Notes: generated from the sequence alone by a model not told the origin. A DNA stretch of 64,000 nt from Macrotrachela quadricornifera (GCA_022393335.1 JAJEKB010021383.1:1785608-1849607); one strand, 5' to 3'. Counted from the stretch's first letter, positions 24,172-35,171 are shown. Numbers and translations: made by a program.

Positions 24172-25130
24172 AGAATATTGCCTACAAGGATTCTTATTAC
24201 TTTTTTTTTCACTATTCTTTAAATTGTATTTACATATTGACCAAGGATAAATATAATTCAATTAATTCATTTCAGTACATAATAAAAAGTAATACAAGAG
24301 AAAATTTAATTTACTCTTATATTTATAGATATGTTATCATTTCGATAATTCGACTCTATCTAATCTTTACTTACGGCACCAATGATCAAAATTCATCTAT
24401 ACATTTGATGTATAAACATCAATTAACTAGTGAAGACCATCATAAATGAAATAGACTGATTCAATTGCATTGTATTCTTTTTTCTTGCGTCCTGTTGAAT
24501 TACCTGAAAAAACATCAGAACAGAACAAAACAAAAATGTCGACACTAGTAAAATCTTTATCGCATGTTGTATGACATTTTCGTCTACTTACTCATACAGA
24601 CACCTGTAATACATTGAAAAATCATAGGGTTTTTATCGTCTGTAGTGACGACATAAATGTTGTCAAATTAATATAAAACATGCCGTCACTGCATGTCTTA
24701 TTTGTCATGCAATTTTACACTGACTCATTTGGGATTCCCCCAGTGACAATTCTAAGAATTAATGCTTTTTTTGATTATAAAAGGAGTCTCTCATACAAAA
24801 AAAAATTATATCTTCGTCTAACATTATACTTCTAATATCGACATCGTCAGAATTTAATTAAAAGTAAGCGAATACAATATACAAATAAGTGTCGAATAGT
24901 TATAATCAAAGAGTCTTACCATATATATATATATATATAAAGATCAAAAATATCAAATAGATTTGTAGAATTCAATTATTTTGCATAGTTGTTTTTCTCT
25001 TATATTCGAAGAATCAATCTTATGAAAAATAAAATCATTCCTAATCATTTTTTTTATTCTAGATTAAAATTTTCATTGACAAGATGGAACGAAATGAAAC
25101 ACAATTTCAATCAAAAGGACAAACTCTTGA
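24172..25130 (+). repeat. Duplicated upstream block, copy A
   Basis: About 960 bp match 28961-29927 at high identity in the same orientation, differing by scattered substitutions and a few small indels. The block covers the promoter, 5' UTR intron and the first coding exon of the methylglyoxal synthase-like gene. It ends at the assembly gap, so the true duplication may be longer. Confidence 0.85.
24721..24784 (+). promoter_or_regulatory. Promoter of methylglyoxal synthase copy A: TGACTCA plus TATA box
   Basis: TGACTCA lies at 24721-24727 and TATAAAAGG at 24776-24784, 55 bp apart. TGACTCA is the core site of AP-1-type bZIP factors. The same pair occurs before copies B and C. A likely 5' UTR intron follows (donor in AAAAGTAAGC near 24862, acceptor TTCTAG near 25062). 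Confidence 0.6.
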
Positions 25131-25546
25131 NNNNNNNNNNNNNNNNNNNNNNNNNNNNNNNNNNNNNNNNNNNNNNNNNNNNNNNNNNNNNNNNNNNNNN
25201 NNNNNNNNNNNNNNNNNNNNNNNNNNNNNNNNNNNNNNNNNNNNNNNNNNNNNNNNNNNNNNNNNNNNNNNNNNNNNNNNNNNNNNNNNNNNNNNNNNNN
25301 NNNNNNNNNNNNNNNNNNNNNNNNNNNNNNNNNNNNNNNNNNNNNNNNNNNNNNNNNNNNNNNNNNNNNNNNNNNNNNNNNNNNNNNNNNNNNNNNNNNN
25401 NNNNNNNNNNNNNNNNNNNNNNNNNNNNNNNNNNNNNNNNNNNNNNNNNNNNNNNNNNNNNNNNNNNNNNNNNNNNNNNNNNNNNNNNNNNNNNNNNNNN
25501 NNNNNNNNNNNNNNNNNNNNNNNNNNNNNNTAAAAAGAAATCATAA
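25084..25546 (+). CDS. UBA-like/methylglyoxal synthase protein, copy A (mostly in gap)
   Basis: The first 47 coding bases are visible (MERNETQFQSKGQTL) and match exon 1 of copy B at 14 of 15 residues. The rest falls in the run of N at 25131-25530. After the gap the bases AAA-AAG-AAA-TCA-TAA give KKKS and a stop at 25544-25546. This resembles the PKS-stop ending of copy B, sharing AAATCATAAT. I infer that the gene spans the gap and ends there. Copies B and C need about 870 bp between these points, so the gap of 400 N is probably an arbitrary size. Domain content and integrity cannot be verified. Confidence 0.5.
25131..25530. other. Assembly gap (400 N)
   Basis: Exactly 400 unknown bases. It sits within a gene that has two close paralogues downstream, so the assembler probably failed to resolve near-identical copies here. 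Confidence 0.99.
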
Positions 25547-25593
25547 TATTAATTGCACGTAGTAGACAAAGAAAAAGATATTATTTTATTAAA

Positions 25594-25805
25594 ATTTCTG
25601 ATCATTGATTCATCTGTTCAAATCTGATCGTCATCGCTTAAGGTAAAATTCAATCGATTTGCCATGGAAGGCTAAGATCATCGAAAAGTGTTGATGATGG
25701 CGACTCAGTTCGAATCTGAGATGGATTCGAGTATATTGTTCCAAATTTTTAGATTTTTTATGAAACGCGTTCAGATGCTTCGAATGTTTCACTGGGGACG
25801 CGTTT
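25594..25805 (+). repeat. Direct repeat flanking methylglyoxal synthase copy A, right copy
   Basis: Matches 23764-23975 in the same orientation with about 20 differences. Just downstream, 25856-25926 (AAAGATTTTTACTCCTCG...) matches 36844-36912 after copy C. DNA downstream of copies A and C is therefore related. Confidence 0.7.
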
Positions 25806-26232
25806 CAGACATGTTTTGAGGCAAAAAACATTGTCTTCTCGCACAGCTGTCTTTCCTAAAGATTTTTACTCCTCGTCCCTACAGTCCAGTTTTTTGTACA
25901 AAAAAATTCTATCAAATTACATGTGATTCTAGGGATGCAACAAATCCTGGAGATGATTTGGATTTGGATTCGTTTTTTAGATTTGGTTCAGACTTGTATT
26001 TATTTTCTAGATTTGGTCTGAGATTTGGGTTCGTTTCCTAGATTTGGTTTGAGATTTGGATTTGTTTCTTAGATTATGTTATTCCCTCAACTGTAGTGAG
26101 GATTATATGAAAAAAATAGCTTTTTCGATTTGTATCAAGATCAAAAAAACATCATATAGGATGGGATCAAAAGTCAAAAAAACATGGTTTAGAATGGGTT
26201 CAAGAGCGAAAGAAACATCGCCTTAAAAAGCC

Positions 26233-26368
26233 TCAAGTCCTACACTACAGGGATACCCGTAGACCTTCAAGTCCTACACTACAGGAATACCCATAGGTCC
26301 TCAAGTGCTATATTACAGAATAGCCACAAGTCCTCTAGTCCTTTGCTACAGGGTATACAAATGCAGAT
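26233..26368 (+). repeat. 34-bp tandem repeat, four copies
   Basis: The unit TCAAGTCCTACACTACAGGG plus about 14 bp starts at 26233, 26267, 26301 and 26335, an exact period of 34 bp. The first two copies are nearly identical and the last two are diverged. It lies inside the 2-kb composite element. Confidence 0.75.
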
Positions 26369-26916
26369 GATATAATCATATGGTTTGCATCGATCATGGA
26401 TACACTTTTGCATCACGAATTAACGTGATTGTTGTCAGTGTTCTTGACTTCTGAAAGAAAAAGGAGGGACAGCTATCTCAAGATTCACTACAATTTATTC
26501 TATATCCTTTTGTATCTTTACATTCACCCCGGTCTTGCTTTACATAATCACTCATTCTTTGTCGAATGTTACGATTTAAGCAAAGAGATTTGAATTGCTT
26601 ATTCGTATAAAGTTGCTCGGTCAATTCGTCTCGCATGCGCACGTGCAAGAAAATATTTCTGCCTTCCACAGTCGAGGGTAAAGTGAGTCGAAACAACGAA
26701 CGTTACTTGTTCAGATAATGAGCCTTATTCACAATTGGCTTGTGCAGTCAAGCTCTCTGATTGTTAGTTTGATTTGACAGTCTTTTCTCTTTGATCCGTA
26801 GACAATATTACAGCAAATTTGTGGTCAACAATGGAATTTGAATAAGGCTCTTTGTAGAGTTTGCGCAAATCTAATGCTTGCTGTGATATCTATAGTTATA
26901 CATAAATAATTAAACT

Positions 26917-27109
26917 GGAGGTGTTACAGTTCAGCTCACCAGCTCTCACAGAGCCATTCGAACAGCTCTTTTGAAAAGAACTGTTTTCAAAAACAGAACA
27001 CTTTTGTTCTGTTTTTTTAAAATTATTTCTCAGAAACAGAACAAAAGTGTTCTGTTTTGGAAAAAAAGTTCTTTTCAAAAGTGCTGGTGAGCTGAACTAT
27101 GACACTCCT
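26917..27109. mobile_element. 193-bp fold-back MITE with ACT target duplication
   Basis: The ends GGAGGTGTTACAGTTCAGCT and the complement of AGGAGTGTCATAGTTCAGCT pair over about 27 bp. ACT flanks both sides (26914-26916 and 27110-27112). The inside is itself nearly palindromic around AACAGAACACTTTTGTTCTG. It is nested in the composite element 25932-27972. Confidence 0.7.
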
Positions 27110-27190
27110 ACTTTTATTTTCATAGGGCGAAACAGAAAATATTGTTGAAGTGCTCTATAACATCAAATCTAAATGTTTCTAGTCATCTAA

Positions 27191-27810
27191 CGAGGAATGA
27201 TCCCAACTACCAAATCGTTTTGAAGTTCGAAGCCTGTGCATAACGAAGATCCCAATGAGGCATGAAAATCCCCAAAAGGATAAGTGCTGTTAGGCCTTCT
27301 ATCCAGAGTTATAGTTAATTTACTGAAATTTTAGCCTCTGTTGTGACTTATATTAACAAGTAGAATAACGATATTTTGATCTCAGATTTTACCTACAAAT
27401 AGGTCTATTTGTAAGTAGGATATCCTGAAAATTTCAACTGAAAAGAATGTTTTCTTCCCAAGATATTAAAGTCTCAAAAACACAGACAATCCTAGCATTT
27501 TTCGTGGAATGTGAGTGCTTTTTTGAGACTTTAATATCTCGGAAAGAAAACATTCTTTTAAGCTGAAATTTTCAAGACATCCTACTTACAAATAGACCTA
27601 TCTGTAGGTAAAATCGTAGGACAAAATATCGTTATCCGACTTGTTGATATAAACCATGGCAGAGGCTAAAATTTCAGTAGATTGTCTATAACTCTGGACA
27701 GAAGGCTTAACAGCATTTATCGTTTTGGAATTTTTTATACCTCACTGGGGTCTACCTTATGCACAGAGTTCGAACCCCAAAACAATTTACCCGTTGGGGA
27801 TCATTTCTCG
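27191..27810. mobile_element. 620-bp long-arm fold-back element with TAA target duplication
   Basis: The left arm starts CGAGGAATGATCCCAAC and the right arm ends GTTGGGGATCATTTCTCG. The arms are about 280 bp each and pair with some mismatches around a short loop near 27480-27530. TAA flanks both ends (27188-27190 and 27811-27813). It has no coding capacity and is nested in the composite element 25932-27972. Confidence 0.7.
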
Positions 27811-27972
27811 TAAGACCAAATCCATATCCAATCCAAATCCAAATCTAAATTCAATCCTAGAAACCGAATCCAAATCAATTCCAAATATCTGATATCCAAA
27901 TCCAAATCCAAATCTGAGCTCAAATCTAAATTTTTCGTTACAAACCCCAAGGCTTTGGATTTGTTGTATCCC

Positions 27973-28960
27973 TAGTATAAATATATCAAGAAATAATTTT
28001 ATGTATTCATTTTTCATCTGGACATTATTTTTCCATTTAAAATATTAATTTTTTTCACCAATCGGAGCTCTGTCGACTTCTAGATTGCAATAATCAGAGT
28101 AATAAGAGAAAATTGAAGAAAAACTTCTATTTCTCAGTCCTTAGTTATCCCTCGTTTTCAATCGATCATGTCGATCTTATAAATCTTTAATATCTTTTGA
28201 AAAAGCATTTCAGTACATGCTTTAATGGGTAGGAAAACGCACCTTATGTCTTTTTCGCCTTTCATAAATTGATACAGAAGACATAACGTTAGAAATCTGT
28301 AATAAATGGTAGTTCTTTTCTAATACTATTTAATAATCTAACAATCGTTTGAACTTATTTGTTTCTTTATATTGGATTATTCTTGTTTTATACTTTGTTT
28401 CCAGTGTTCTACTTCGAATTTATTTCAATGTGATGTGCTCAATTTTAGCTTTTTGTGTTTTCTTTTCCAATCCGTTAGTTTAACCAGTATAACACCCTTT
28501 TGTACATATTTATTTAAATATTTAATATACTTGAACGTACTTCAACTTAATTTTACATAAAGTTAAAATTCATTCAGTTCACACTTTTTTTATGTCGATT
28601 CTAAGCTGGTTCTGACATATTCATATAGTCATCTATAATAAGATCATTTATCTTCAAAAAACATTCTAGATAAGTTACTAACTATGATTGATACCTCGAA
28701 ATTGTGGAATACTTTAAAAGATTCTAGAATTGTTGGAACGTTATTATTACTGGTACGTTTTATTCTTGATTGCTAAGAAACTGATCATAAACATATGAAA
28801 AACAATGATTTGTGTCTATTTGATAATAGAGATAAGCATATGATGTAGACTGATTGTCTTGTATTTCCAATTTCTAGGAAATAAAAACGTCTGGAAAAAT
28901 TTGACTTAAAACTTATAAAGAAAGAGTATTATGATAAAAACAAACATATCCATCTATCAA
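27973..28960. other. Non-coding stretch upstream of copy B duplicate block
   Basis: No gene or clear repeat structure was recognised. The region is AT-rich and ends at the left limit of the block duplicated with copy A. Confidence 0.4.
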
Positions 28961-29927
28961 AGAATATTCTTTACAAGGATTCTTATTATTTTTTTCCATT
29001 ATTTTTTAGAATGTATTTACATATTGACTAAGGATAAATATAATTCAATTAATTCATTTCAACACATAATAAAAAGTAATACAAGAGAAAATTTAATTTA
29101 CTCTTATATTTATAGATATGTTTTCATTTCGATAATTCGACTCTATCTAATCTTTACTTACGGCACCAATGATCAAAATTCATCTATTATATATTTGATG
29201 TATAAACATCAATTAACCAGTGAAGACCATCATAAATGAAATGGACTGATTCAATTGCATTGTATTCTTTTTTCTTGCGTCCTGTTGAATTACCTGAAAA
29301 AACATCAGTACAGAACAAAACAAAAATGTCGACATTAGTAAAATCTTTATCGCATGTTGTATGACATTTTTGTCTACTTACTCACACAGACACCTGTAAT
29401 ATATTTAAAAATCATAGGGTTTTTTTCGTCTATAATGACGACATAAATGTTGTCAAATTAATATAAAAACATGCCGTCACCGCATGTCTTCTTCCTCATG
29501 CAATTTTACACTGACTCATTCGGAACTCTCCAAGTGACAATTTGTAAGAATTAATGCTTTTTTTGATTATAAAAGGAGTCTCTCATACAAAAAAAAATTA
29601 TATCTTCGTCTAACATTATACTTCTAATATCGACATCGTCAGAATTTAATTAAGAGTAAGCGAATACAATATACAAATAAGTGTCGAATAGTTATAATCA
29701 AAGAGTCTTACCATATATATATATATATATAAAGATCAAAAATATCAAATAGATTTGTAGAATTCAATTATTTTTCATAGTTGTTTTTCTCTTGTATTCG
29801 AAGAATCAATCTTATGAAAAATAAAATCATTTCTAATCATTTTTTTTTATTATAGATTAAAATTTTCATTGACAAAATGGAACGAAATGAAATACAATTT
29901 CAATCAAAAGGACAAACTCTTGATTAT
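28961..29927 (+). repeat. Duplicated upstream block, copy B
   Basis: Direct duplicate of 24172-25130. It includes the promoter, the 5' UTR intron (29656-29855) and exon 1 of copy B. About 290 bp at the start stay open in one frame in both copies (ending HQLTSEDHHK, stop at 29237-29239) and share a 3-bp in-frame indel there. This may be chance or a coding remnant. Confidence 0.85.
29512..29576 (+). promoter_or_regulatory. Promoter of methylglyoxal synthase copy B: TGACTCA plus TATA box
   Basis: TGACTCA is at 29512-29518 and TATAAAAGG at 29568-29576. The 5' UTR intron runs 29656-29855 (donor AAGA|GTAAGC, acceptor TTATAG). The start codon follows at 29877. The arrangement equals that of copy A. 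Confidence 0.65.
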
Positions 29928-30828
29928 TTTCAAGTAAAATTTGGATTTTCTTTTATTTTGAATGTCAATTTTGTCAAATTTTAGGCTGTAACTAATCTTA
30001 ACTTTCAAGATTCAGTTCGATTTCTCGAACAATCTAAATGGAATTTAAATGTAAATTATTTCTTTTATTTTCTAATGAAATTATTCTCATTTTTATTTTT
30101 ATTTTTAGAATGCTATAGAAAACTTTCTTAGTAGAAATGGTGAGTTTTTTATTTATTTCATTTTCTTTGTTACTAAAATTTTTGTCTGTCCTATTAGGGA
30201 ATGGACAAGCTCTTATGAATGGAGGAACTCAAGACTTTAGCAGCATACTAATAAAGAAACAAAACGATCAACTTCTTGCTGAATTGATTCATTCTCAAGT
30301 AAATGGATCAAGTACTCAAAAGGTAAATTGTAATTGAACTTGTTCTATATTTCAAAAATAAAATATTCTGAATATGATTAGGATCTGTCGAATACTGTTA
30401 TCATGGGTGAACATAAACGAATAGCTGTTGTTGCTCATAATAATAAAAAAGCTGAATTAATTGAATGTCTAAAACCACATCGTAATGTACTTTCTAAACA
30501 TAAACTTTATGGTACTGGTACAACTGGATCATTAGTGGAGAAAGAATTACAAATACCAGTAACTAAATTTGAAAGTGGTCCTTTAGGTGGTGATCAACAA
30601 ATTGGAGCAAAAATAACTGCAAGAGAACTTGATATTCTTATTTTTTTTATTGATCCATTAGATTCTCATCCTCATGGTGCTGATGTTCAAGCACTTGTTC
30701 GTTTGGCACAAGTTTATGGAATTGTTTGTGCTACAACTGCAGCTACTGTAGATTTTGTGCTTTCTTCAAAACTAATGGATGATGCTCATGTTCGAAAACT
30801 TCAGTTGAGTTTACCACCAAAATCATAA
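29877..30828 (+). CDS. UBA-like domain/methylglyoxal synthase fusion, copy B
   Basis: Five exons: 29877-29933, 29985-30050, 30109-30139, 30198-30322 and 30382-30828 (241 residues). Residues about 12-53 (TLDYFQ, SVRFLEQSKWNLNNAIENFL) look like a UBA-like helical bundle of the type that binds ubiquitin. It is split over exons 1-3. Residues about 60-100 are a linker. From residue 101 the last exon encodes a whole methylglyoxal synthase domain, which converts dihydroxyacetone phosphate to methylglyoxal and phosphate. Expected active-site features are present: VAHN with its His and a following Lys, the phosphate-binding TGTTG loop, SGPLGGDQQIGA with the catalytic Asp, and FFIDPL with the second Asp. 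HPHGAD supplies the later His and Asp. The Asp that follows the first His in the E. coli enzyme is Asn here. Likely cytosolic, as no signal peptide or membrane segment was seen. A CACTA-type element begins 156 bp after the stop. Confidence 0.85.
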
Positions 30829-30984
30829 TTGAACGATTTATTCAATAAGGAAATGTTTTAGATGCTAGTCAAAATATGCAATTGTTCAATTTGCATTTTT
30901 TTATATTTTATTAATATTACTTCATTTTCTTTAATAAAATATACAATAAAAAAACTGTGCATTTTTATTGATAATCAACAAATT

Positions 30985-32370
30985 CACTAATCGACGATCT
31001 TGCCCTTGATCTTTCCAGATTCTTGATTTTCTTGATCATCAGTCAAGGTTCCTTCTGGGAGGAAAGAAAAAAAGATTCTTACCGAAAGTTCAAGATGATA
31101 AGAAAATTATCTGATTACTGTGAAGTAAAAGAATTAGACAAGAATTACAAGATATTCAAGAATTTTTTTAAGTTCAAACAAGAATCTGGAAAGAGCCTTC
31201 AGGATATATATGGTTTCTTGAAGATCAGACAAGATTCTTATCTGATCGGCAAGATCAATAGTACGTGGTCTCATTGTTTAAATACATACATATATAAATA
31301 CAGTCGTATAACCTTTTTATATTCATTTATAATGAAAGAAGTGATGTTTTCACTACACTTTGAATAAGTAACTTTTCAAGATAGTCGGACGTATTGAAAA
31401 GATATCCATCTATTTTCGTTTTCTATTGAATATAGAGAGAAGACAGTACAATCCAACAATGATTTGTTTTTCAAAAAATTGTATTTGTCATTAACATTCT
31501 TTTTCGTTTGTAAAAATTTTTTCTCATGAGAATCAACCAAGAAGATTCAAGTCATTTTTTTTTTCGGCAATATTATTTTCAATTTAGATAGGAGGGATCT
31601 GTACCTATAATATTCTTTTTTTCGAGCTGCATTTTATCGTTTTTTTGTAGAACCATCATCTCATACAGTAGAACAAAAGCGATGAAGAGCATATCGAAAA
31701 CAGCAAACTCTTTCACCTTAATTACCTTTACCTCTTCCAACTGTAGAACAAATTCTAGTAACAAAAGGAGATAATCATAGAGTTATGAAGACAAGTCCCA
31801 TTTATGTCTAGGGATGTCAGCCTAGTATTAACATTTTATTAAGTTAATGCTAACACAATTTTTTTTGTACAATGATCTTAAAGCAAAACTATTGCAATTT
31901 ATACTGATTAATATAACGTTAGAGCCATGTTTCCATCTCTGAGTCATATCGATAGTTCTGCATATAAAACTATTGATATCAGTCAGAAATGGAAGCATTA
32001 CTCTAACGTTATATTAATCAGTACAAACTGCAATACTTTTGCTTCGGAATTATTATATATAAGTACTGGTGTTAGCATTAAATAAATAAAATGCTAATAC
32101 TAATCCGACATCCCTATTCGTATTACCAGAAACAATCAGGAACTTCAAGAAAGAGATTCAGACAAGAATTCAAGAAAATAAGAAACATGCAAGAACTGTA
32201 AGAAAAAAAAAATTAGCCAAGAAAACAAGAAGACACGAATCGTGACAGAAAATCAAGATCTTTTTTTCCAGGCAAAATTCTTCTACAGAAGGAATAGTAA
32301 AAAGACTCTTGACTGAAAATCAAGAAATTCAAGAGTATGGAAAAATCGATGACAAGATCGTCGATTAGTG
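30985..32370. mobile_element. 1.39-kb non-autonomous CACTA element
   Basis: The left end CACTAATCGACGATCTTG and the right end CAAGATCGTCGATTAGTG are perfect complements over 18 bp. Flanking triplets are ATT and ATG, a 3-bp duplication with one mismatch, as expected for CACTA elements. Near both ends short AATCAAGA/TCTTGATT motifs are repeated many times, the usual subterminal pattern. No transposase is present. It sits in the 3' flank of methylglyoxal synthase copy B. Confidence 0.8.
31811..32114. mobile_element. 304-bp inverted-repeat MITE with TA target duplication
   Basis: The element starts GGGATGTCAGCCTAGTATTA and ends with a near-complement finishing GACATCCC; TA flanks both sides (31809-31810 and 32115-32116). 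The two arms pair over most of their length (ATATAACGTTAGAG against CTCTAACGTTATAT near the middle). It is nested in the CACTA element. Its ends resemble those of the element at 25932-27972. Confidence 0.75.
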
Positions 32371-35088
32371 ATGCATGTAGACATAAACAAAATTCTAACT
32401 ATTTAACATGCTATTCAATCAAAGGGCAAGTAGCATTAAGGCCAGTTTTTTTCACCCGCAATATCTTTCAAACAGACTTTCATATTTTAAATCGTATTAA
32501 ATTTCCAGGAAAATCAGATATTTTTTCTATTGAAAAAACCATTTTTATTTTTCATGGTTCATTTGGCATCTGATAGTAATTGTCGTTAGACAACGTAGTA
32601 ATGTCTTTGAGAAGTTTAAAATACATTTAGTGATGCATGTAATTGCTTTTCCAAGCAGAATCACGTAAAAAAGATTGTTTAAGAGGCGACTTTTAAATAG
32701 TTTCAGTGTAAAATCCTACAGAAATTGGATTGATACATCCAGGAGGTACTGAGGAGAGAGGGGCGCGTAGAGCTTAACGCTCTCCTGCTTCCGGAAATTA
32801 ATAAGAAGAAGAGGGTTTGAGCCTCTCCCACATCTTTAAAAAATTTTCAGTATTTTAGTCTTCAAAGCAGAAAAAAGTAGAAATATAGCCGTGTTTTTTT
32901 AAATTTCGAAAAAAAAATTTTGAAATGGTTTTTGAAAACAATAACAAATGACTTACACTTCTGTTTAGATAGCAAATTTTTTTCTTCAAATGTATGCGTC
33001 TCCCCCCGCCATAAGTGGTTCGGTTCACTCCTGTCTGCTTCTAATGATTGTCGATTTAACAAATTTTGAAAAAAGCTAATATTGGTGATCCGAAAGTCCT
33101 TTACAGGTGCTCAAAGAACCATAAAAACTGAAAGTGGTACTTTTAACAAAAAAAACTACTTGATTTTATTGAGAATTCAATACTGTTTTAAAATTTCAAA
33201 ATTTGTTTTTGAAAAATATTTGAAGGAAAAACATATCCTTAATGTGAATTATCCTTTATTACAGAACATACGATAAATATAGTTAATTTTATCCATAACA
33301 TATTCAAACACATTGTAATAATAAACTAACAGTGAGATTATTCAATAATAGTGACTAATCATGCCTTCTTATTAGATGTATCAATGGATATTAGTTTAAA
33401 AGAACTCGAAGAATTATTAATAAACACAGAAAAAAATGGATCAAAAAAGATATATTTTAATTAAATTTTATTTCATCACATTAAGATAATAATGTTCTCG
33501 ATTCTAAACAAAAGTTTATCTGTAAAATATATTAATCATATTTTTGAAGTATGAAATGTATTGATGTGAAGTTCTATGATATTCACAAGTATTGGAAATA
33601 TCCATGCTCTATTTTGGACTTTTCCCCATATACTCTATTATGTCATACTTGGTATTCTCCAATATACTTACGTATATATAAATATGTTTGTGTTTCTCTG
33701 CAGGTGTCCACTATCACGTTCACTTAGTCCTCTACCTAGTTGTGTTCTTCTCTTTTCATTTTTCTATCGTATTCGTATAAAGTGTTGTAAATTCATACAA
33801 TCACAGAATTTACAAAATGAAACTATACTAGAGAATTTCATAAATAAGACTGAATAATGTGATGATATTATTACACACAAATTAGAGAATAAAAATGAAG
33901 CAGAAATATCTTTTATCATATTTTATGAGATTTATACTCGAAAATGAAAGGGATTGAGAATTTTTCTGAAACTTCTCATTATCAGATCAACGATTACCTA
34001 ATTTAATTGTGGAAAAACAAATTTTTAACGGTGAAGTATCGCATACTTTCGATGGAACACACCTCATATTTATGATATTTAATAAAGATCAAATTGACAA
34101 TAAATTATTATTATGTAAAGTACTTGAATGTACTTCAAAATGTCTTTGTTATCAACAATCTCGTGTTACTAAATATAGTTTCATTTTAATCTTTTATTTT
34201 ATGAAACATGTCATATGAATATTTTATTATAAAATATAATATTCAAGAAAACTGAACATAAATTTTTCTTTGTGTAAAAAAATGATTATACTTTCTTACT
34301 TTAAAATAATATGAATACATATTTTAACATTTCCAAATGTATATAATTTTTTTTCTAATCATTACTCAATCGTTTATAGATACATAGATAGTAATTGATT
34401 CGGTCAGTATACGCTTTATCAAAAGCCATATTGTCGAAATACAGATTATCGAAATTCGGCAGTGTAACTTTGGACGATCTATCTTTTCGGCTATTCACAT
34501 TTCAACTATCGAAATTGTGAATGACATTGTAGGATGATATATCTGGTCTTTTTCTTAGTATACGTAACAATGTATGATATATGTTGGAAAATGAAGAGCA
34601 AGATTGGTTGACAAACAAAAAATTGTTCGTAGAAAAGATACTGATATCGATCATCGAAATCTTTTGGGTATCTGTATTTCGACGATACTCATATCAGTTA
34701 TCTCTATTTCGGCGATATTTCTTTCAACAATCTTTCTTTTCGATGACGTATATTTCGGCGATCTTAGTATTTCACGATTTTCTTTTCAGCGATTAGACAC
34801 GTAGTTGTTGATTCATATTTTTACGAAAGTTTTCTTGCCATCCTGTATTGAATCATTTAAATAGGAAGTGAATATCATCTAATATTTATTATTTCTCTTT
34901 CACATGGTTTTTTTTTGTTTTCGTTTTTTTATTTCACATAGTTACCTGTCTGTATATATGTTGATATCAAAGTGCAAATATATATCTTTTATCGTCTCTC
35001 ACGACAAATAAAAAACTGACAATTTCAGCGCAAAACTGTTATAAAATGTGCAAATATCAGGGCTTTTATTTATCATGTTCTTTTAGAC
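32371..35088. other. Spacer between methylglyoxal synthase copies B and C
   Basis: No complete gene was recognised. At 33376-33460 and 33987-34218 there are coding-like stretches preceded by acceptor-like sites (TTATTAG, ATTATCAG). One is Leu/Glu-rich (SLKELEELLINTE); the other contains FDGTHLIFMIFNKDQID. They may be exon remnants of an unidentified gene. The degenerate repeat at 34409-34796 is listed separately. Confidence 0.35.
34409..34796. repeat. Degenerate short-period TCGAAAT/TTTCGGCGAT repeat
   Basis: The motifs TCGAAAT, TATCGAAA, TTTCGGCGAT and TTTCGACGAT recur every 15-25 bp. They lie in one orientation in the left part and inverted in the right part (from about 34670). Similar motif clusters occur at 37325-37460 and 57620-57745. 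This looks like the terminal regions of a dispersed element family. Confidence 0.55.
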
Positions 35089-35171
35089 TGACTCATATGT
35101 AAAAATCCAAGAAAAAAGTTTGACAAATATACCCTACTTTCTGACTATGAATACGAGTGTTATATATAAAG
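35089..35171 (+). promoter_or_regulatory. Promoter of methylglyoxal synthase copy C: TGACTCA plus TATA box
   Basis: ACTGACTCAT is at 35087-35096 and TATATAAAG at 35163-35171, 74 bp apart. The surrounding sequence is otherwise well diverged from copies A and B, so keeping this motif suggests function. The start codon at 35397 is preceded by a TTATAG acceptor, again implying a 5' UTR intron. Confidence 0.55.

Larger units (their letters stand above)
25932..27972. mobile_element. 2.04-kb composite element with TA target duplication
   Basis: The left end reads GGGATGCAACAAATCC and the right end is the complement GGATTTGTTGTATCCC, both flanked by TA (25930-25931 and 27973-27974). GGATTTGGATT-type subterminal repeats follow on the left (25950-26075) and in inverted form on the right (27815-27960). 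No transposase was found. Three further units lie inside: a 34-bp tandem array and two smaller inverted-repeat elements. A TA duplication suggests mobilisation by a Tc1/mariner-like enzyme, but this is inference. Confidence 0.65.

Noticed and set aside
24114..24449. 111-codon frame upstream of synthase copy A as a gene
   Set aside because: The frame is shared with the duplicate block only in its later part, the start differs between copies, and no domain is visible; kept as a finding, not called as a gene.
26230..26370. CRISPR-like array
   Set aside because: The 34-bp units are directly adjacent with no unique spacers, and the genome is eukaryotic; it is a simple tandem repeat.
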